From the NCBI GenBank assembly GCA_017531985.1, contig JAFXJY010000030.1, positions 1 through 57,261 on the forward strand: a stretch of DNA of 57,261 nucleotides, read 5' to 3'. A model generated the notes under the pieces. That model was not told the DNA's origin. It made no database searches and was given only the letters and a program-made list of their open reading frames with translations. Source of the stretch: Bacteroidaceae bacterium. Its GTDB lineage: Bacteria; Bacteroidota; Bacteroidia; Bacteroidales; Barnesiellaceae_A. Position 1 is the first letter of the stretch; each line of letters begins with the position of its first letter. This document shows positions 53,496 to 57,261 of the stretch, piece after piece. Both the position numbers and the translations under genes were made by a program.

Positions 53496-55424
53496 TTATC
53501 GAATGATAACTTTGTGGGTCGATGTGCAGTTGTTGCGGGTAATGGCAACGATGTATAAGCCGGATTGTTCCATCGACATGGTGGTGTGAGCTTGTTGCGT
53601 GTGGAGTGAAGCGACAAGATGACCGGTTGTATTGAAAATGTTGATGTGGGCTTGCGAACCTTGCGACTGAACTATGTGCAAGTCTTTGCCTGTTGTGTAG
53701 CAATGGTTGTTGTTGCCTATTGTGTTACCTTTGATGGCTGCAAGTGTTGACGACTCACAAGCATTCACAATCGCTCCATTGTCGCGGTTGATAATCATAG
53801 CTACCACCTTGACGTTGTCGGTGTTGAGGATTGTACCGGGGAGCTGGAATGTGTGAGAAGAGGTGTATTCGTCACCGACAGAGAGTGTAGCGGGTAAGAT
53901 GCCCTCGATGCCTTGATAGCTGTCGTAGATGGAACGAACGACGTGATTGAATGTATAGTCTTCAATGACAGGGTTGGGACGTTCGTACCATCCTTGTAAG
54001 TAAGGTTCCCTGCCCGAGTATGAGTTGGACTGATAGTACCCCTCTTGCCAAACGTTGTTCTCTACGATAACGAAGGCGATATTGAAGTGTGCGTTTTCGA
54101 TATCGATGGCGGGACGTGCAGCAATGTCGATGGTGATGTCGTTGTTGTAGGTGTCGACGTGTGTGATGGCAATGTCGAGGGGTACCATGTATTGTTGCTC
54201 GTCAAGGAATACTGACTCCAATCCGCCATTATCGGCAACAAAAGTTTCCCTGCCATCTATTTCGATGGGAATCATCAAATCGACAACGTATTGTGAACGG
54301 TTGACCCATGCGGTGGGGTAGCCTTCGGGGAAGCCCAGCTCGTTGGCATAAGCTCCGTCAGCCAATGGGTCGCCGCTGTGTAAGGCCAGACCGATAAATT
54401 GCTCGGGGTATTTATGTTCGATTGTTTCCATGGCAACAATGCCTTGGGGACAATAGGTACACCACATGCCGGTGGCTTCCTCAATGACACTCTTGCGTGT
54501 GGTCTTAAAGGCAAATGCGACAGTTGTGCAATCGATGGGGTCCTGCGGGATGTCTTGTACCGAGGCACCTACTGAGTAGTGAATGGTATCGCCGTATTGT
54601 ACATCGATGGCTGTGGGGAATGTATATTGGAAAGTTTCGTACTTGTTGATGTTGAGATTGTCGAGCGTCTCGGTAACAAGGTTTTCGCCATGACGATAGT
54701 AGAGAGTCATGTGTGTGATGGGAGTGTCGTTGTAGGATGTGATGGCAGTGCTGATAGTCAACTTGTTGGTGGCAAATATGTGAGAGCCTGTTGTTACTTG
54801 CATGTCGCACACACCTCTGTGTCCGTCGATCGAGATGTCGTCGATACCTAATATTTCGCCTTGCTGACTGTTGTTGTGAAAGGCTATGTATATGTGTTGC
54901 CCTTGATATTGTGAGAGGTCGACAGAGTGTTGAGTCCACTCTCCAATGGTTTCCTCGGCGATGGAAAATAGGGGTGTTGTGAAGTCTTCGGGAGTATTGC
55001 CTGTTGTTGAAATGAGAACTTCATATCCGGCACCCACCGTAAGCAGATTTTTGATAGATATGCCTCTCCACGATAGTTGAGCATTCTCTCCTCGTATCCA
55101 TAAGCGGGGCGTGATGAGCCAGTCGTCGGAAGGACGAAGCGTTTCGCCTTCCATCTCTTTGTAACGACAGGCCGACATGGCATAGTAATTGTCTTTGCCC
55201 GACTCCTTTTTTCTAACCCATGCTTCGCCTTGCTTGATACCGGCTTGCACCATGGTGTAGTGCAGTGTTTGTCCGTCACGATCGTAGGTTGTGTAGTCGG
55301 AGGGTATTCCGTCAGTAAAGTCGCAATGGTGGTAGCTGATAATGTCTTGTTGCTGAGCTACTGATGTGTGGATGGTTGTAAGAGATATTGTACCGAGTAG
55401 GAGAATGGATAAGTAACGATTCAT
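53496..55424 (-). CDS. Omp28-like secreted protein with T9SS sorting domain
   Basis: 642 residues. Signal peptide MNRYLSILLLGTISLTTIHT (cut after VAQ). About 30-210 is a choice-of-anchor-J-type beta-sandwich (DDWLITPRLWIRG). An Omp28-type thioredoxin-like domain follows, with TRKSVIEEATGMWCTYCPQG near 330: the CTYC motif and FIGLALHSGDP are typical. The last 75 residues are a T9SS type A sorting domain (INIFNTTGHLVASL, GLYIVAITRN, final KVIIR). So it should be carried through the outer membrane by the Por system. The ATG at 55424 is chosen for the signal peptide. The next gene upstream is another sorting-domain protein. Confidence 0.88.
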   Translation of the reverse strand: MNRYLSILLLGTISLTTIHTSVAQQQDIISYHHCDFTDGIPSDYTTYDRDGQTLHYTMVQAGIKQGEAWVRKKESGKDNYYAMSACRYKEMEGETLRPSDDWLITPRLWIRGENAQLSWRGISIKNLLTVGAGYEVLISTTGNTPEDFTTPLFSIAEETIGEWTQHSVDLSQYQGQHIYIAFHNNSQQGEILGIDDISIDGHRGVCDMQVTTGSHIFATNKLTISTAITSYNDTPITHMTLYYRHGENLVTETLDNLNINKYETFQYTFPTAIDVQYGDTIHYSVGASVQDIPQDPIDCTTVAFAFKTTRKSVIEEATGMWCTYCPQGIVAMETIEHKYPEQFIGLALHSGDPLADGAYANELGFPEGYPTAWVNRSQYVVDLMIPIEIDGRETFVADNGGLESVFLDEQQYMVPLDIAITHVDTYNNDITIDIAARPAIDIENAHFNIAFVIVENNVWQEGYYQSNSYSGREPYLQGWYERPNPVIEDYTFNHVVRSIYDSYQGIEGILPATLSVGDEYTSSHTFQLPGTILNTDNVKVVAMIINRDNGAIVNACESSTLAAIKGNTIGNNNHCYTTGKDLHIVQSQGSQAHINIFNTTGHLVASLHTQQAHTTMSMEQSGLYIVAITRNNCTSTHKVIIR

Positions 55425-55530
55425 AGAAGTTCTCTTAAATGATTTAATGTTACAAGTGAGTGTGTCGGATGACAATCAGTTAGTCGACGCACTCACTTGT
55501 ATGAAAGTTGTTTATTAGATGGTCATATAA

Positions 55531-56841
55531 TTATTTGGCAATCTTGCCGGTGATGCGAGAAGTAGCAGTTGTTATCTCGTAGATGTAAATGCCATGAGGA
55601 AGAGAGGCGATGTTGAGAGTATTGCTATTTTCGATAGCAGCAACTTTGGCACCACTTGCATTGTAGAGGTTGATATTGGCTTCTGATTCTACATATAGTA
55701 TGTTGTTGTGTACATATACGTTGTCATTGTCGTTAAGTGTAGTATTGACACTTGCAACAGGGAGTTCTGACTTTTTGTAACGATATATACCACTTGCAGT
55801 TGAACTTGACCAAGGGGTATCATAGATGGCAACATAAAGGTACTCGTCGTCCGAGTCTATAATGAGCGGAGAGAGACTGATAGGCAGACCATCGCTGATG
55901 TTAGTCCAGTTTTGACCCAAGTCGTTAGTGTAGTATATAACACCCGATTGCATGCCTGAGTACAAGCCTTTCTCGTCGCTGTGAAGAACGCGAACATTGG
56001 TGTCGAAATCGACAGTGTCGGCATGAGCAATGTGTCCCCATGAGCGACCACCATCGGAGGTGTATTCGAGGTAGGGCGAAGCCTCGTTATAGTTCATGAT
56101 GGCACGACCACAGATGAGCTTGTCGTCGACAGTGGCAGATACACCCATGAAGTTGCAGTCGTTGCGAAGTAATTCCCATGTATAATCGGCTTCATTGAGG
56201 CGATAGATAAAATATACACCGAAGAGTAATAACTCGCCATTATTCTCAGCCAAGTTGTAGAAACTATCGATGCCTTTGTTGTCATCTTTGGCAGTCGACT
56301 TGATTTGTCCAAGATCGTATTTGAGCGATTCACGGTCGGTCAGCGTCCATGTTTCACCGAAGTCTTCACTGTAAATAACACCGCCACCACCGAAATCGGC
56401 AACAAAAAGTTTCTCCTTAAAATATGCAATGGCATAAGCTACGTCGTAGATGAGGTCATCTTCACTGATGTAGTCGGTAAACATGTAGGCATAGTTAAGC
56501 ACCTCCCATGTAGCACCATTATCCTTGGAACGAGCCAAGTTGCAACCTTCACCGGCAGCGATGATGTATTCGCCTGCTTGTATCATCTTGCAATAGGCAT
56601 AGTCGGCAACATTGCACTTGATCCATGAATCACCTTTGTCGGTTGAGTAGTATATACCTCCGCTGTAATCGATATACTGAAAATCGGAGGATATAAGATT
56701 ACCATTGGGTGCAACGAAGATATTTTGTGCCGAGGGTAACTTTTGTATTTGTTCCCAAGACTGTGCGTGCATGGTTGCAGTACCTAACAACGATGCAATG
56801 ATAATGAATGTTTTGATTAGCTGTGAGTAGATTTTCATCAT
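55531..56841 (-). CDS. Secreted BNR/sortilin-type beta-propeller protein with T9SS sorting domain
   Basis: 436 residues. Signal peptide MMKIYSQLIKTFIIIASLLG (cut after HAQ). The body holds repeated BNR or Asp-box-like motifs: YYSTDKGDSWIKC, RSKDNGATWEVL, YSEDFGETWTLT, YTSDGGRSWGHI and YTNDLGQNWTNI, five or more, the pattern of sialidase-like or sortilin-like propellers. No sialidase catalytic Arg triad or Tyr is evident, so catalysis is not claimed. The last 75 residues are a T9SS type A sorting domain (INLYNASGAKVAAI, LPHGIYIYEI, final GKIAK). Own promoter upstream. Confidence 0.86.
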   Translation of the reverse strand: MMKIYSQLIKTFIIIASLLGTATMHAQSWEQIQKLPSAQNIFVAPNGNLISSDFQYIDYSGGIYYSTDKGDSWIKCNVADYAYCKMIQAGEYIIAAGEGCNLARSKDNGATWEVLNYAYMFTDYISEDDLIYDVAYAIAYFKEKLFVADFGGGGVIYSEDFGETWTLTDRESLKYDLGQIKSTAKDDNKGIDSFYNLAENNGELLLFGVYFIYRLNEADYTWELLRNDCNFMGVSATVDDKLICGRAIMNYNEASPYLEYTSDGGRSWGHIAHADTVDFDTNVRVLHSDEKGLYSGMQSGVIYYTNDLGQNWTNISDGLPISLSPLIIDSDDEYLYVAIYDTPWSSSTASGIYRYKKSELPVASVNTTLNDNDNVYVHNNILYVESEANINLYNASGAKVAAIENSNTLNIASLPHGIYIYEITTATSRITGKIAK

Positions 56842-56921
56842 AATAATACATTGTTCCTATTGTTAGTGAACGGTAGGAGCGGAACGTTAATCCTATCGTT
56901 ACGTCGTAATTATAATTAGTG

Positions 56922-56952
56922 CAAAATTATATAACTTGTTCAATAATATCAA
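56922..56952 (-). promoter_or_regulatory. Bacteroidetes-type promoter of the beta-propeller gene
   Basis: On the minus strand TTG (56950-56952), a 20-base spacer and TAATTTTG (56922-56929) match both consensus elements. Transcription would begin near 56915, about 75 bases before the start codon. Confidence 0.65.
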
Positions 56953-57044
56953 TACTATAATGTTAAAATATGTAAAAAATAAGGCGTTTGGGAAGTACTG
57001 ATATCAATAATAAATAATTAACATCGAGAAATAAAAAAAAATCG

Positions 57045-57052
57045 TATCTTTG
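57045..57052 (+). promoter_or_regulatory. -7 element upstream of tRNA-Ser
   Basis: TATCTTTG, an exact TAnnTTTG match about 62 bases before the mature tRNA; no clear TTG at -33. Confidence 0.55.
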
Positions 57053-57113
57053 CATCGATTTAAGGTACATCCATTGCCGAAAGGTGTGGACTGAGAGTAA
57101 AATAATCAACCAA

Positions 57114-57201
57114 GGAGTGGTGCTCGAGTGGTTGAAGAGGCACGCCTGGAAAGCGTGTAGTCGTCACAAGCGGCTCGGGGGTTCGAATCCCCCTCACTCC
57201 G
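57114..57201 (+). tRNA. tRNA-Ser (anticodon GGA)
   Basis: 88 bases. The acceptor stem pairs GGAGTGG (57114-57120) with TCACTCC (57194-57200), with one G-T pair at the inner end, and the discriminator is G. The anticodon arm is CACGC-CTGGAAA-GCGTG with GGA at 57148-57150, which reads TCC and TCT. A long variable arm (TAGTCGTCACAAGCGGCT) identifies a class II tRNA, and GGTTCGAATCC is the T-loop. CCA is not encoded. Confidence 0.95.
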
Positions 57202-57207
57202 CATCTC

Positions 57208-57256
57208 AAACGGCTGAAAATTAACAAAATACAAGATTTTCAGCCGTTTATTTTTC
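57208..57256 (+). terminator. Intrinsic terminator after tRNA-Ser
   Basis: AAACGGCTGAAAAT (57208-57221) and ATTTTCAGCCGTTT (57236-57249) form a perfect 14-base stem followed by ATTTTT. Confidence 0.85.
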
Positions 57257-57261
57257 CCAAA

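Noticed and set aside
53276..53617. Minus-strand frames in the gap after phoU
   Set aside because: They overlap the sorting domain of the Omp28-like gene or terminators, and the products are low-complexity; treated as non-coding.
57114..57201. tRNA-Ser as an attachment site for a mobile element
   Set aside because: No integrase or repeated tRNA 3' end is visible in the window, and only 60 bases lie beyond it.

Overview
The window is a stretch of chromosome from a member of the Bacteroidetes, most likely order Bacteroidales. Several signs agree. Promoters carry the Bacteroidetes -7 element TAnnTTTG, in the best cases with TTG or TTTG about 20 bases upstream. Start codons lack Shine-Dalgarno sequences. 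Type IX secretion (T9SS) genes porW and porX are present with three proteins carrying T9SS-type C-terminal sorting domains. Other phylum hallmarks are a TonB-dependent receptor followed by DUF5689-type lipoproteins, a SusB-like GH97 enzyme, a Lys-type SerA and a PnuT/thiamine pyrophosphokinase pair. The species cannot be named from the sequence.

Layout. 1-2.0 kb (+): end of GDP-L-fucose synthase, a UbiA-family prenyltransferase and an overlapping HAD phosphatase. 2.0-10.5 kb (-): a tightly packed run of ssb, aroA, a small membrane protein, a metal ABC permease, porW, porX, tsaE and a GH25 lysozyme. 10.6-11.2 kb: a Dps-like ferritin. 11.2-16.6 kb: a phage-derived cassette. On the minus strand it has a complete large terminase and a small partner; divergently on the plus strand it has three genes that end in a large protein with an HEAIGH metallopeptidase motif. 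No portal, capsid, tail or integrase is present. 16.6-22.4 kb (-): a coiled-coil protein, polyprenyl synthetase, a conserved unknown, TatD, PnuT and thiamine pyrophosphokinase. 22.9-26.5 kb (+): gdhA, serC and serA. 26.7-28.9 kb: a secreted subtilisin. 29.4-33 kb (-): HerA-like ATPase, exported thioredoxin and an SNF symporter. 33.2-43.6 kb: GH97 and a secreted EEP-family nuclease (-), divergent from a TonB-dependent receptor and two multidomain lipoproteins (+). 43.6-44.8 kb: a structured leader or small RNA and a Cys-rich repeat protein. 45-48.9 kb (-): nfeD, kdsB, an M16-like protein lacking its zinc motif, and an FKBP. 49-53.2 kb: ECF sigma factor, GT2, bcp, recA and phoU. 53.5-56.8 kb (-): two T9SS cargo proteins. 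57.1 kb: tRNA-Ser.

How the genes work together. PorW and PorX serve and regulate type IX secretion, which would export the subtilisin, the Omp28-like protein and the beta-propeller protein. SerC and SerA perform two consecutive steps of serine synthesis beside GdhA, which makes the glutamate used by SerC. PnuT and thiamine pyrophosphokinase take up and trap thiamine. The secreted nuclease, TonB-dependent receptor and OB-fold-like lipoproteins could form a surface system for nucleic acid or phosphate scavenging; this is inference.

The best candidates for undescribed biology are the terminase/polyvalent-protein cassette, the nuclease-receptor-lipoprotein locus, and the Cys-repeat protein with its terminator-containing leader. 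All calls were made by reading the sequence; no database search was run.
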